Positions 1-8,976 are shown, numbered from the stretch's first letter. The stretch is 64,000 bases of DNA from UMGS172 sp045637775 (GCA_045637775.1 JAZUAC010000037.1:35128-99127); one strand, 5' to 3'. Made by a program: numbers and translations. Notes: generated by a model not told the origin, from the letters alone.

Positions 1-642
1 TATATTGACGATATTGTTGATGAAATGATTGCCGCACTTTTGGGTGAAGAGCATCATTGTGAGTTTGACGGTGCTGATTTTGTGTTGGATTCAAATGGCC
101 GTTACTGTGCCGTCCCCGTAACGCACAAGGTTTTGCTTGGTGAGATTGTTGAGTTGCTTTACAAATTCCGCGACCAACCTACCAATTTGACCATGCCTGA
201 GATTCCTGAAGGTAGTTTTGCAAAGAAGCTGTATTCAACCTATCTTTCGTATCTCCCGAAGGAAAAGGTTTCGTTTCCTTTGAAGATGAACGTTGACGAC
301 CGTGGCAGTTTTACTGAACTTATGCGTTCCGAAAAATGCGGTCAGTTCAGCGTCAATATATCTAAACCCGGCATTACCAAGGGGCAGCATTGGCACCACA
401 CCAAGTGGGAATTTTTCATTGTTGTCAGCGGTAAGGGTCTTATTCAGCAACGCAAGATAGGCACCGATGAGGTGTTGAACTTCTATGTTTCGGGTGAAAA
501 AATAGAGGCAGTTCATATGCTGCCGGGATACACCCATAACATCATAAATTTGAGTGAGACCGAAGATTTGGTTACAGTAATGTGGGCCAATGAGTGCTTT
601 AACCCCAATAAACCCGACACATTTTTTGAGGTGGTAGAATAA
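1..642 (+). CDS. capF: CapF-type UDP-sugar reductase, C-terminal part (partial at 5' end)
   Basis: The frame is open to the left window edge, so the gene starts outside. The first visible residues (YIDDIVDEM) look like the end of a short-chain dehydrogenase domain. The rest is a cupin: metal-type cluster HWHHTKWE, then SGKG and HNIINL. An SDR domain followed by a cupin is the CapF/WbjC architecture, which acts in UDP-N-acetyl-L-fucosamine synthesis for capsule or O-antigen. It overlaps the next gene by one base (TAATG), and that gene is the expected next pathway step. The N-terminal cofactor site cannot be checked here. Confidence 0.88.
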   Translation, partial: YIDDIVDEMIAALLGEEHHCEFDGADFVLDSNGRYCAVPVTHKVLLGEIVELLYKFRDQPTNLTMPEIPEGSFAKKLYSTYLSYLPKEKVSFPLKMNVDDRGSFTELMRSEKCGQFSVNISKPGITKGQHWHHTKWEFFIVVSGKGLIQQRKIGTDEVLNFYVSGEKIEAVHMLPGYTHNIINLSETEDLVTVMWANECFNPNKPDTFFEVVE

Positions 643-1826
643 TGGATATTAAGCTTGATTATTCCGATATAAGCTTTAAGAATAACGGAAAACTGAAGCT
701 CTTGATAATCGTCGGAACAAGACCCGAGATAATCCGTCTTGCCGCCGTTATCAATAAATGCCGTGAATATTTTGATTGCATTTTGGCTCACACGGGTCAG
801 AATTATGACTATAACCTCAATGGCGTATTCTTCAAGGATTTGAAACTTCAGGACCCCGAGGTTTATATGGATGCCGTTGGTGATGATTTGGGTGCTACCG
901 TTGGTAACATCATCAATTGCTCGTACAAGTTGATGAATCAGATAAAGCCCGATGCTCTGCTTATTTTGGGTGATACTAACTCATGCCTTTCGGCTATTTC
1001 GGCCAAACGATTGCACATTCCCATCTTCCATATGGAGGCGGGTAACCGTTGCAAGGATGAGTGTCTGCCCGAGGAAACCAACCGCCGAATTGTTGATATT
1101 ATTTCGGATGTTAATTTGGCATATTCCGAGCATGCAAGAAGATATTTGCATGAATGCGGTTTGCCCAAAGAACGCACCTATGTCACAGGTTCTCCCATGG
1201 CAGAGGTTTTGCACAACAACCTTGATGATATAAAGGCTTCGGATGTTCATGCGAGATTGGGTCTTGAAAAAGGAAAATACATCCTTCTTTCGGCTCACCG
1301 CGAGGAAAATATCGACACCGAAAAGAACTTTTTGTCGCTGTTTGGTGCTATCAATAAAATGGCCGAAAAGTATGATATGCCTATACTTTATTCCTGCCAT
1401 CCGCGTTCTAAAAAGCGTTTGGAACAGAGTGGATTTGAATTGGACAAGCGTGTTATTCAGCATGAGCCGTTGGGCTTCCATGATTATAACTGCTTGCAGA
1501 TGAATGCTTTTGCCGTTGTTTCCGACAGTGGAACACTGCCCGAGGAATCCAGCTTTTTCACAAGCATTGGCAAGCCGTTCCCTGCAATCTGTATCCGCAC
1601 CTCGACCGAGCGTCCCGAGTCTTTGGACAAGGCGGGATTCATTCTTGCAGGTATTGATGAATACAGCCTTTTGCAGGCGGTAGAAACCGCCGTAGAGATG
1701 AACAAAAACGGCGATGACGGAATCCCCGTGCCTACCTATGTTGAAGAAAATGTTTCAACCAAGGTGGTTAAGATAATTCAATCCTACACCGGAGTTGTAA
1801 ACAAAATGGTGTGGAGAAAGTTCTGA
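642..1826 (+). CDS. capG: Non-hydrolysing UDP-N-acetylglucosamine 2-epimerase family enzyme (CapG/WbjD type)
   Basis: A 394-residue cytoplasmic enzyme of normal family length. Visible signatures are VGTRPEIIRLA near residue 24, HTGQNYD near 50, LGDTN, HMEAGNR, PEETNRR, SAHREEN and the late SDSGTLPEES/RTSTERPE block. All are typical of the WecB-like epimerase fold. The adjoining CapF and the variant HMEAGNR/PEETNRR motifs favour the CapG/FnlC branch, which makes UDP-L-FucNAc, over general WecB. The start ATG overlaps the capF stop, so translation is probably coupled. The exact substrate is inferred from context. Confidence 0.9.
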   Translation: MDIKLDYSDISFKNNGKLKLLIIVGTRPEIIRLAAVINKCREYFDCILAHTGQNYDYNLNGVFFKDLKLQDPEVYMDAVGDDLGATVGNIINCSYKLMNQIKPDALLILGDTNSCLSAISAKRLHIPIFHMEAGNRCKDECLPEETNRRIVDIISDVNLAYSEHARRYLHECGLPKERTYVTGSPMAEVLHNNLDDIKASDVHARLGLEKGKYILLSAHREENIDTEKNFLSLFGAINKMAEKYDMPILYSCHPRSKKRLEQSGFELDKRVIQHEPLGFHDYNCLQMNAFAVVSDSGTLPEESSFFTSIGKPFPAICIRTSTERPESLDKAGFILAGIDEYSLLQAVETAVEMNKNGDDGIPVPTYVEENVSTKVVKIIQSYTGVVNKMVWRKF

Positions 1827-1839
1827 TTTTTGAGGTTTT

Positions 1840-3021
1840 ATGGAAAACAAAAAGACAGATCTTTTGACCTTTGAAACGGTTTTAAAGCTTGTCAGATTTT
1901 CGGTTTGGGGTGAAAAAGCCGAGTTTTCTTCCGAAGAAACTTCGGAAGAAGCGATAAAATCAGTTTTGGTTTTGGCTAAAAGACACGGTATTTTTACCCT
2001 TGTTGTTGATGGCGCGTTTAAATGCGGTCTTATCGACAGTAAGACAAAACTCGGCAATGCACTTCGTAAAATTCAGGTCAAAAAGATTATTAAAATTCAA
2101 AAAACCGAATTTCAGTTATCAAGGTTGACACAAGCTTTGTCAGCCGCTGAAATCAAACATATACCGCTTAAAGGTTCGGTTATAAGAAAGCTTTATCCCG
2201 AAGGGTTTATGCGCTCGAGCTGTGATATTGATGTGCTTGTCAATCCCGATGACCTTGAAAAAACGGTTGAGCTTTTGCCCGAAGCGTTGGGCTACAAGTA
2301 TTGGGGTAAGACTTTCCACGATGTATCGTTTGAGTCGTTTGACGGTGTTCATATCGAAATGCACTATGATCTCATTGAGGAAAAAGCTGACCACGATTTG
2401 GCTAATGTTTTGCGTGAGGTTTGGCAGCGTTCTGAACCGCTTGAAAACGGATACACATATGTCATGTCCAACGAGATGTTCGTGCTTTACCATATTGCAC
2501 ACATGGCAAAACATATTTTAGTGGGCGGTTGCGGAATAAGAACCTTTATCGACCTTAAACTGTTGCTTGATAAATTGGAATTTGATAAAGCGGTATTGGA
2601 AGAAATGCTTCAAAGGTCATCGCTTCAAAAATTCGCCGAGCAGTGTTACAAGATGTGTGATATTTGGTTTGGTGACGGTCAACATACCGAGCTCACCGAA
2701 AGATTGCAGACCTATATTTTGGGCGGCAGCATCTACGGCTCGGCAAAGTATCAGATTGCTGTAAAGCGAAGTGAGGGTGTTGGTAGATTCAAGCATATTT
2801 TCCGACTCGTGTTTTTGCCTAAAAAGAGTTTGGAACTTATATATCCCAACCTGAAAAAGCGACCTTATTTGTTCCCGTTTTATCAAGTCAAGCGTTGGCT
2901 TAGGGTGTTTAACAGTTCGAAACGCAATAAGATAACGCAAAATATTGAAATCAGTAACAACGTTTCGGACGATACGGTTGAAAAGGTGTCGGCGCTGATT
3001 TCCGACCTTGGATTAAAATAA
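1840..3021 (+). CDS. Uncharacterised nucleotidyltransferase family protein
   Basis: A 393-residue protein resembling the uncharacterised nucleotidyltransferase family PF14907 (NTP_transf_5). The core is LKGSVIRKLYP followed by RSSCDIDVLV near residues 108-130, where the D-x-D pair would bind metal and nucleotide. A histidine-rich middle (HIAHMAKHIL) follows. It begins 13 bases after capG and is probably the last gene of the capsule operon, since a strong hairpin follows its stop. These proteins are often found in capsule and surface-glycan loci, but the acceptor is unknown. No membrane segment is evident. Confidence 0.8.
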   Translation: MENKKTDLLTFETVLKLVRFSVWGEKAEFSSEETSEEAIKSVLVLAKRHGIFTLVVDGAFKCGLIDSKTKLGNALRKIQVKKIIKIQKTEFQLSRLTQALSAAEIKHIPLKGSVIRKLYPEGFMRSSCDIDVLVNPDDLEKTVELLPEALGYKYWGKTFHDVSFESFDGVHIEMHYDLIEEKADHDLANVLREVWQRSEPLENGYTYVMSNEMFVLYHIAHMAKHILVGGCGIRTFIDLKLLLDKLEFDKAVLEEMLQRSSLQKFAEQCYKMCDIWFGDGQHTELTERLQTYILGGSIYGSAKYQIAVKRSEGVGRFKHIFRLVFLPKKSLELIYPNLKKRPYLFPFYQVKRWLRVFNSSKRNKITQNIEISNNVSDDTVEKVSALISDLGLK

Positions 3022-3066
3022 ACAGGCCATTCTACTCTGAATTTGAGAAGAATGACCTGTTTTGTT
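3021..3066. terminator. Bidirectional terminator between capsule operon and yitT-like gene
   Basis: A 13-base stem (AACAGGCCATTCT with AGAATGACCTGTT) is followed by a T-rich run on the plus strand. It lies between two convergent genes and can serve both. Confidence 0.8.
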
Positions 3067-3078
3067 TTTGCTAAAAAT

Positions 3079-3984
3079 TTATCTTGTCCAGCCTTCACCG
3101 TTGATTTCATGTGCTTTCGAAACGGTTACAAAGGCATTTTTGTCATTGCGGTTAATAATGCTCAAAAGCTCGGAATACTGCCTCATTGAAAAGGTTACCA
3201 CAAGCATGGTTTTGGACTTTTTGGAATAACCGCCCGTCACATTAACCAAAGTGGTGGTGCGTTCCATTTTTTCGATTATTTCTTGGCTGATTTTATTATA
3301 CTCTTCTGATATTATTTGTGCTGTCAGAGCTTTTTGACCGCCGACAAATATTTTGTCGACCATCAAGGCCGAAACAAATACCGAGATAATACCGATAAGG
3401 GTCAGCACAAGGTCGTTGAGTATGAAAATACCGAGAATTATGGGTAGGGAATCGACAATAAAAATAACCACCGAACTGCGAAGCCGTTTTATGAACTTAC
3501 AGATAACAAAGGCTATAACATCGGTGCCGCCGGTTGAACCGCCACCGATAAAGGCGATTGCGCATCCCAATCCTATCAGAACACCGCCGAAAAGTGCTGA
3601 GATAAGCAACACAATGTCACCGTGAGGTGAATCTTTAAGATGAAATACTCCGTTTAAAACATCGGGGTCGCAAAGCTTGGAAAAAAGTGTTATAAACGGG
3701 GGATATATAACGGTTGAAACCAAGGTTTTGGCAGCAAAGCTTTTGCCTAGTACCAAAAAACCGAGCAAAAACAGACTCCATGTCATAACCGTTATCAAAA
3801 TGTCGACAGTAACAAAGTCAAACGGTATTATTTTCACTAAAACAATGGCAAAACCCGACATTCCACCAACAACAAGGTCAAAAGGAATAATAAAGACCGA
3901 CGTTCCAAAAGCTAAAATCAATGTGCCGAGTATTGTTAAACCGATGTTTTTGAACATCGGAAAAATTTTACGTTTTGTGAGCAT
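3079..3984 (-). CDS. yitT: YitT family membrane protein
   Basis: About 301 residues. The N-terminal two thirds has at least five hydrophobic segments, with the family glycine pattern LVVGGMSGFAIVL near residue 40 and GGGSTGGTDVIAF near 150. A soluble C-terminal domain of DUF2179 type follows, containing NVTGGYSKKSKTMLVV. This is the usual YitT layout; the transported substrate is not established. The ATG at 3984 is preferred over an upstream GTG because an AGGTGG ribosome site lies eight bases before it. It stands alone on the minus strand. Confidence 0.88.
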   Translation of the reverse strand: MLTKRKIFPMFKNIGLTILGTLILAFGTSVFIIPFDLVVGGMSGFAIVLVKIIPFDFVTVDILITVMTWSLFLLGFLVLGKSFAAKTLVSTVIYPPFITLFSKLCDPDVLNGVFHLKDSPHGDIVLLISALFGGVLIGLGCAIAFIGGGSTGGTDVIAFVICKFIKRLRSSVVIFIVDSLPIILGIFILNDLVLTLIGIISVFVSALMVDKIFVGGQKALTAQIISEEYNKISQEIIEKMERTTTLVNVTGGYSKKSKTMLVVTFSMRQYSELLSIINRNDKNAFVTVSKAHEINGEGWTR

Positions 3985-4026
3985 AAAGTCCACCACCTAA
4001 TTTATATTATTTACCTATTTAATAGA

Positions 4027-4055
4027 ATGATACAACAACAATTTATGTTTGGCAA
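4027..4055 (-). promoter_or_regulatory. Predicted sigma-A promoter for yitT-like gene
   Basis: On the minus strand, TTGCCA and TATCAT are separated by 17 bases, upstream of the YitT gene. Confidence 0.45.
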
Positions 4056-4116
4056 TACAATAAAAATCGAAAAAACGCTGATTTTATTGCATATAAATCG
4101 GGATTCAGTTTAAAGG

Positions 4117-4145
4117 TTGAAAATTTCAAACGATGGTGCTACAAT
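4117..4145 (+). promoter_or_regulatory. Predicted sigma-A promoter for nitrilase-GDPD fusion
   Basis: TTGAAA, 17 bases, TACAAT, ending about 20 bases before the ATG at 4167. The leader would be very short. Confidence 0.65.
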
Positions 4146-4166
4146 TGTTTGAAAAGGAGTGGTTTT

Positions 4167-5756
4167 ATGAAGGTTTGTTTGATTCAGCCCGAGTATTCGA
4201 CCGATTACTCAAGGGCAGAAGAAATGTTTTATAAAGGTTATATCGATATGCTCGATAAATGCGATGAGAGCATGGATATTATCGTTATGCCTGAGTCGTG
4301 CGATATGCCCGCGCTTTGCCAAACAATGGAGCAAAGAAACGAATTGGTTGAGAAATTCAATAAAATTTTCATTGATAAGGTTTGCCAAACGGCCAAGCGT
4401 TGCAATGCGATTATCTTTGCCAATGCACGTTGGGATTCGGGTAAAGGCTATGTGAATACAACTTATGCAGTTGACCGTAGCGGAAACATTGTGTACAAAT
4501 ATTTTAAACAGCATCCCGTTCCGAAAGAGATTGCCGCCCCCGAGCAGGATACCGATAACACGTTCGAGTTTACCGAACCCGACGTTGTAGAGATTGAGGG
4601 TATTCGTTTTGGATTTCTGGTTTGTTACGACTTTTATTTTTACGAGATGTTTGCTAACATGGCACGCAAAAATCTTGATGTTGTTATCGGTTGTTCGCAT
4701 CAGCGAAGCGACACTCACCGTGCGCTCGAGATATTCAGTACATTCTTGGCTTACAACACCAATACTTATGTTCTGCGGTCATCGGTCTCGATGGATGTCA
4801 ATTCTGATATCGGTGGCGGAAGTATGGTAGTAGCACCCACAGGTGAGGTTTTGCTCAATATGAAGAGCCGAATCGGCATGGAATGTGTTGATATTGATGT
4901 TACTAAAAAGTATTACAAGCCTGCAGGCTTCGGCAATCCGTTGGCGGCACACTATGAGTATATCGAGCAGGGCAGAAAGCCTTGGAAGTACCGTCCCGCA
5001 GGTAGCGCAATATGTCTTAATGATTCCGATATGCCGTATCCACGTGTTTGTGCCCACCGCGGCTTTAACTCGGTTGCTCCCGAAAACAGTATGCCTGCAT
5101 TCGGTGCAGCTGTAGCTTTGGGTGCTGATGAAATTGAGTTTGACCTTTGGCCGACGGCTGATGGTGAGATTGTATCACTTCACGATTCTACCCTTGAAAG
5201 AGTTTCCGATGGTGAGGGTAAAGTCACCGAAAAGACATACGAAGAATTGCTCAATTATGATTTCGGCGTCAAAAAAGGCGAAAAGTTTAAGGGTCTTAAG
5301 ATACTGAAGTTTGAGGAAATACTCAAAAAGTTCTCGTGCCATTGCATTATGAACATACACATTAAGTCGATTTGCGGTAACCCCGATAACCTCAAAAAGA
5401 TTATCGACCTTATTGATAAGTACGATTGCCGTCAGTATGTCTACTTTATGACGGGTAATGATGATTTGATGAAGCTGTGCCTCGAAATGGCGCCTGACAT
5501 TCATCGTTGTATGGGTGCAGGCGAGGACTTGGGTTGGTCTATCGTTGAACGTGCTATTGAGTGCAAGTGTCAGAAGGTGCAGTTGTTTAAGCCTTATTTC
5601 AACCAAGAAATGATCGATAAGGCACATCGGAACGGCATTAAGTGTAATGTTTTCTGGTCGGACGACCCTGAGGAGACAAAGCAGTTCCTCGAAATGGGAA
5701 TCGACTGTATTTTGACCAACGATTACAACCTTATTTCACAGGTTGTGAAAAACTGA
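4167..5756 (+). CDS. Carbon-nitrogen hydrolase fused to glycerophosphodiester phosphodiesterase
   Basis: A 529-residue two-domain protein. Residues 1-270 form a nitrilase-superfamily hydrolase with a recognisable catalytic triad: Glu43 (MPESC), Lys114 (KYFKQ) and Cys153 (LVCYDF). Residues 293-529 form a GDPD TIM barrel: HRG at 297-299, PEN at 305-307, EIEFD at 322-326 and the catalytic HD at 339-340. The first domain should cleave an amide, the second a phosphodiester such as glycerophosphoethanolamine or another deacylated lipid head group. ATG 4167 is chosen because AAGGAGT lies seven bases before it. No signal peptide is present, so it is cytoplasmic. The pairing suggests stepwise use of an amide-bearing phosphodiester, which is inference. 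Confidence 0.9.
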   Translation: MKVCLIQPEYSTDYSRAEEMFYKGYIDMLDKCDESMDIIVMPESCDMPALCQTMEQRNELVEKFNKIFIDKVCQTAKRCNAIIFANARWDSGKGYVNTTYAVDRSGNIVYKYFKQHPVPKEIAAPEQDTDNTFEFTEPDVVEIEGIRFGFLVCYDFYFYEMFANMARKNLDVVIGCSHQRSDTHRALEIFSTFLAYNTNTYVLRSSVSMDVNSDIGGGSMVVAPTGEVLLNMKSRIGMECVDIDVTKKYYKPAGFGNPLAAHYEYIEQGRKPWKYRPAGSAICLNDSDMPYPRVCAHRGFNSVAPENSMPAFGAAVALGADEIEFDLWPTADGEIVSLHDSTLERVSDGEGKVTEKTYEELLNYDFGVKKGEKFKGLKILKFEEILKKFSCHCIMNIHIKSICGNPDNLKKIIDLIDKYDCRQYVYFMTGNDDLMKLCLEMAPDIHRCMGAGEDLGWSIVERAIECKCQKVQLFKPYFNQEMIDKAHRNGIKCNVFWSDDPEETKQFLEMGIDCILTNDYNLISQVVKN

Positions 5757-5772
5757 TTTCAGACAAAAGTTT

Positions 5773-5849
5773 AAAGATTCTTCGCTTTCGGTTCAGAATG
5801 ACAGAGTAAAGGTTGTTTGTCATTCTCACCGCAAGGTGAAGAATCTTTT
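5773..5849. repeat. Palindromic repeat element
   Basis: Outer arms AAAGATTCTTC / GAAGAATCTTT and inner arms GAATGACA / TGTCATTC form a long imperfect hairpin of about 77 bases. It resembles small non-autonomous palindromic repeats scattered in Clostridia. It sits directly after the fusion gene stop and may also act in 3' end formation, although no T-run follows it immediately. Confidence 0.7.
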
Positions 5850-6045
5850 TGATTTTGTGTTTTATATTGTTTCAATTTCAAAGGTGTCCTCGGATATGCT
5901 GTTGTATTCACAAAGAAACGTGTCCTATATATCGCAGAGTTTGGGGTTCAAAAACCTATACATATTCAGTAGGACGTTCAAGTCTATACAAGGCGTTTCA
6001 CCAACTAAATTCAGAAATTTGAACGGTGGTAGAAGTTTGTGCTGA
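5836..6045 (+). pseudogene. Remnant of an AraC-family regulator (C-terminal HTH)
   Basis: A 69-codon frame carries a recognisable second helix-turn-helix of AraC regulators: VSYISQSLGFKN followed by IFSRTFKSIQGVSPTKFRN. The family consensus is close to IAxxxGFxdxxYFsrxFKkxxGxsPxxyR. The first helix-turn-helix and the sensor domain are missing, and the 5' part of the frame lies inside the palindromic repeat at 5773-5849. I read it as the surviving tail of a deleted regulator, cut by the repeat, and not as a working gene. Confidence 0.65.
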
Positions 6046-6073
6046 TTTGGTAAAATTTTAATCAATCTACCGC

Positions 6074-6102
6074 TTGATTTTTTTAGACAGATGTGCTACA
6101 AT
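6074..6102 (+). promoter_or_regulatory. Predicted sigma-A promoter for antiporter
   Basis: TTGATT, 17 bases, TACAAT. The predicted transcript starts near 6109, exactly where a leader hairpin begins. Confidence 0.65.
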
Positions 6103-6109
6103 GTCTAAT

Positions 6110-6151
6110 CGAAATCTGCCGTTGCGTTTTTTGCGTCAACGGCGGGTTTCG
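6110..6151 (+). promoter_or_regulatory. 5'-terminal leader hairpin of antiporter mRNA
   Basis: Arms 6110-6124 and 6137-6151 pair over 15 positions (two of them G-U) around a T-rich loop. The hairpin would form at the extreme 5' end of the transcript. It may protect the mRNA or act as an attenuator. No long U-run follows. Confidence 0.5.
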
Positions 6152-6185
6152 TTACGTTTATTTTATTTTAGAAGAAGATGATTTT

Positions 6186-7478
6186 ATGGTATTATTATCA
6201 GTATCCATCGCACTTTTAGCAGGTCTTTTGATGACCCGTGCCTTCAAGCCGCTAAAGTTACCTTCGGTAACAGCTTATCTGATTGCCGGTGTGCTTATAG
6301 GCCCTTACTGTTTGGGAGCTTTGGGCATCAACGGTCTTGGCTTTAATGACCATATAGATGTTGAAAAGTTGGCAATGGTTTCCGAGGTTGCTTTGGGCTT
6401 TATTGCGTTTTCCATCGGTAATGAGTTTATTTTGAGCGACCTTAAAAAGACCGGTAAGCAGGCTCCTACCATTGGCGTTTTGCAGGCTTTTGTTGCTATG
6501 CTTTTGGTTGACGCCGCTTTGATAGGTATGCACTTTATCATGCCCGAGAAACTGTCGTTGGCACAGGCCATCACCTTGGGTGCTATTGCTACCGCAACGG
6601 CACCTGCCGCAACACTTATGGTTGTTCGTCAGTATAAGGCGAAAGGTCCTTTGACCAAGCTTTTGCTGCCAATAGTAGCACTTGATGATGCGGTTGGTCT
6701 TGTTGCTTTCGCTGTGTCATTCGGTATTGCTAAAACACTCGTCAGCGGTCAGATCGACATGGTGTCCATTCTTGTCAATCCGCTTATGGAGATAGTCTGT
6801 TCGCTCTTGCTGGGTGCTGTTATGGGTTGGGTTTTGACTCAACTTGAAAAGCTGTTCAATTCCAACACTAACCGTTTAAACCTCACCATTGCGATGGTAT
6901 TTTTAACGGCTTCACTTTCTATGCTGGAGTTCCATATTGGCCCTGTACAGATACATTTCTCGGCACTCCTTACCTGCATGATGCTGGGTACTGTGTTCTG
7001 TAATATTTGTCCTCTTTCGCATGACCTTATGGGTGCCGCCGACAAGTGGACATCGCCCGTGTTTGCGCTGTTCTTCGTTATCAGCGGTGCCGAGCTTGAG
7101 CTTAATGTTTTCACCGATTGGGCTATTGTCGTTATTGGTGTGGTATATATACTTTCCCGTTCGGCAGGAAAGTATTTCGGTGCGGCAGGCAGTGCAAAGC
7201 TTACAAACTGCTCACCGCAGATTGTGAAATATTTGGGTGTCACACTTTTGCCGCAGGCAGGAGTTGCTTTGGGTATGTGTGCAACGGCAATGTCGCTTGG
7301 CGCTGAGGGTGCACTCATCCGCAATATCACCCTTTTTGCGGTTCTCATTTATGAGTTGTTCGGACCTATCATGACCAGAATGGCTCTTACCGCCGCAGGG
7401 GAAATTCATCCCATTACCGAGGAAGTCAAGCGCCGCAGACAGCAAAAGCTTGAAGAGGCAAAGGAAATAAAAAAATAA
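6186..7478 (+). CDS. Cation:proton antiporter (CPA2-like)
   Basis: A 430-residue integral membrane protein with about a dozen hydrophobic segments. The start MVLLSVSIALLAGLL is followed by LPSVTAYLIAGVLIGP, the family's first conserved loop. Further signatures are GATATAPAAT near residue 135 and LDDAVGLVAF near 165, where the paired acidic residues of the ion-binding site are expected. It exchanges H+ for Na+ or K+ across the inner membrane. The ATG at 6186 is chosen at the beginning of homology; an upstream in-frame extension runs through the leader hairpin. The charged tail (RRRQQKLEEAKEIKK) is short, so there is no TrkA-N regulatory domain. Confidence 0.87.
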   Translation: MVLLSVSIALLAGLLMTRAFKPLKLPSVTAYLIAGVLIGPYCLGALGINGLGFNDHIDVEKLAMVSEVALGFIAFSIGNEFILSDLKKTGKQAPTIGVLQAFVAMLLVDAALIGMHFIMPEKLSLAQAITLGAIATATAPAATLMVVRQYKAKGPLTKLLLPIVALDDAVGLVAFAVSFGIAKTLVSGQIDMVSILVNPLMEIVCSLLLGAVMGWVLTQLEKLFNSNTNRLNLTIAMVFLTASLSMLEFHIGPVQIHFSALLTCMMLGTVFCNICPLSHDLMGAADKWTSPVFALFFVISGAELELNVFTDWAIVVIGVVYILSRSAGKYFGAAGSAKLTNCSPQIVKYLGVTLLPQAGVALGMCATAMSLGAEGALIRNITLFAVLIYELFGPIMTRMALTAAGEIHPITEEVKRRRQQKLEEAKEIKK

Positions 7479-7490
7479 ACTATGATAAAC

Positions 7491-7530
7491 CAAGGCTTGA
7501 GGAATTGAACCTCAAGCCTTGTGTTTTTGT
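7491..7530 (+). terminator. Intrinsic terminator after antiporter
   Basis: The perfect 12-base stem CAAGGCTTGAGG / CCTCAAGCCTTG is followed by GTGTTTTTGTTT. Confidence 0.88.
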
Positions 7531-7651
7531 TTGTATAGTAAGATATGTGTTGTGGCACGGAAAAACTGACACACCGAGCAAAAAAATCTTGTATTATTGA
7601 GAGTTTGATGTTATTATATACTGTGTATAGCTGTAATTTGGGGGTGTTGGG

Positions 7652-8482
7652 GTGTCTTACAAAAATCTGATGGATATGCACGTGCATTCTGATAATTCGC
7701 ATGATGCGCACCATTCGGTGACGCTTGTTTGTGAAAAAGCGGTGGCAAAAGGACTTCGTGCCATTGCCGTGACCGACCATTGCAATATTATCGACTACTA
7801 TAAGGATAAGCAGAACATCATCTGCCGTCAGGCGGCTTTTGAGGTTAAAAAAGCGGCCGACGTTTTTAACGGACAGTTGATTGTATCAAGCGGTATTGAG
7901 CTTGGTTCACCTGCCCGTGACGATGAAGCGGTAAACGATGTTTTGAAAAACAAGTTTGACTTTGTTGTGGCATCGGTGCATCGTATAAAGGGCAAGAAAA
8001 AGAGTTTCTGGCATTATGATTACAAGCGTGAAACCAACCGTCCCGAACTGCTTATTCCACGATACCTTGATGAAGTGATTGAAACGGTGCAATGGAACGG
8101 GTTTGATTCACTTGCTCACTTAACATACCCTTTAAGATATTTTCCTGCCGAAAGTTTGGCGGAGTTTGACTTTTGGCAGTACCGCGAACAAATTGAACTG
8201 ATACTTAAAACATTAGCTCAAAACGGAAGGGCGTTGGAAATCAACACCAAGGGTGATCCATTTTCAATGAACGGAAATACATATAATTTCCACCCCGACC
8301 TTGAATTGGTCAAGCTTTTCCGTGAGCTTGGCGGAGAATACATAACCATAGGTTCGGATGCTCACAGTGCCCACGATGTCGGAAACCGAGTGGCCGATGC
8401 CTATGATATGGCACTGGCTGCAGGATTTAAGTATGTAACACTGTATCAACACAGAACACCACTTTCGATTAAGATAAATTAA
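7652..8482 (+). CDS. PHP-domain phosphatase, HisJ-like (histidinol-phosphatase family)
   Basis: A 276-residue protein with PHP metal-binding motifs: MDMHVHSDNSHD near residue 8, AVTDHCN near 46, SGIELGS near 88, ASVHRIKG, SLAHLTYP and late SDAHSAHDVG. It resembles HisJ-type histidinol-phosphate phosphatases, but no histidine genes are nearby, so the true phosphoester is uncertain. A GTG start at 7652 is used because a GGGGG tract lies about seven bases upstream. It ends 11 bases before the Lrp-type regulator and may be co-transcribed with it. Confidence 0.82.
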   Translation: MSYKNLMDMHVHSDNSHDAHHSVTLVCEKAVAKGLRAIAVTDHCNIIDYYKDKQNIICRQAAFEVKKAADVFNGQLIVSSGIELGSPARDDEAVNDVLKNKFDFVVASVHRIKGKKKSFWHYDYKRETNRPELLIPRYLDEVIETVQWNGFDSLAHLTYPLRYFPAESLAEFDFWQYREQIELILKTLAQNGRALEINTKGDPFSMNGNTYNFHPDLELVKLFRELGGEYITIGSDAHSAHDVGNRVADAYDMALAAGFKYVTLYQHRTPLSIKIN

Positions 8483-8493
8483 GGAGAAAATTT

Positions 8494-8976
8494 ATGAATA
8501 TCAAATTGTTGAAATTGCTTTCCAAAAACGCGAGATACACTCTGCATGAGCTTTCGGTTATGAGCGGCCTTCCTGAAAACGAGGTCAAGGCCGAAATTGA
8601 GGCCATGGAAAAGGAAGGTCTTATCCGCGGTTATAAGGCAGTTGTTGACTGGGAGCGTCTTGACAGTGCCAAGGTTTCGGCTATTATCGAACTCAAGGTT
8701 GAACCCCAGCCCGATGTAGGTTTTGAACAGATTGCCGACGAGGTTAAGAAGTATTCCGAGGTTGAGAGTGTTTACCTTATGTCGGGCGGTTATGACCTTT
8801 GCGTTATCGTAAAGGGTAAAACCTTCCAAGAGGTTGCCATGTTTGTTGCAAAGCAGTTGGCACCCATGAAATATGTTGTTTCCACCGCAACACACTTTAT
8901 TTTACGCCGCTATAAGGAAATGGATATTGAGCTTATCGGTGATGTAAAAGACGACAGGGAGAAGATTTCGTTTTGA
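8494..8976 (+). CDS. Lrp/AsnC family transcriptional regulator
   Basis: A 160-residue DNA-binding protein: winged helix at residues 1-55 (LKLLSKNARYTLHELSVMSG), then a RAM/AsnC ligand domain with YLMSGGYDLCVIVKGK. The family senses amino acids and forms octamers. Its last bases overlap the start of an aminotransferase gene (TTGA), so it probably controls that enzyme's operon. An AAGGAG site precedes the ATG. Confidence 0.9.
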   Translation: MNIKLLKLLSKNARYTLHELSVMSGLPENEVKAEIEAMEKEGLIRGYKAVVDWERLDSAKVSAIIELKVEPQPDVGFEQIADEVKKYSEVESVYLMSGGYDLCVIVKGKTFQEVAMFVAKQLAPMKYVVSTATHFILRRYKEMDIELIGDVKDDREKISF

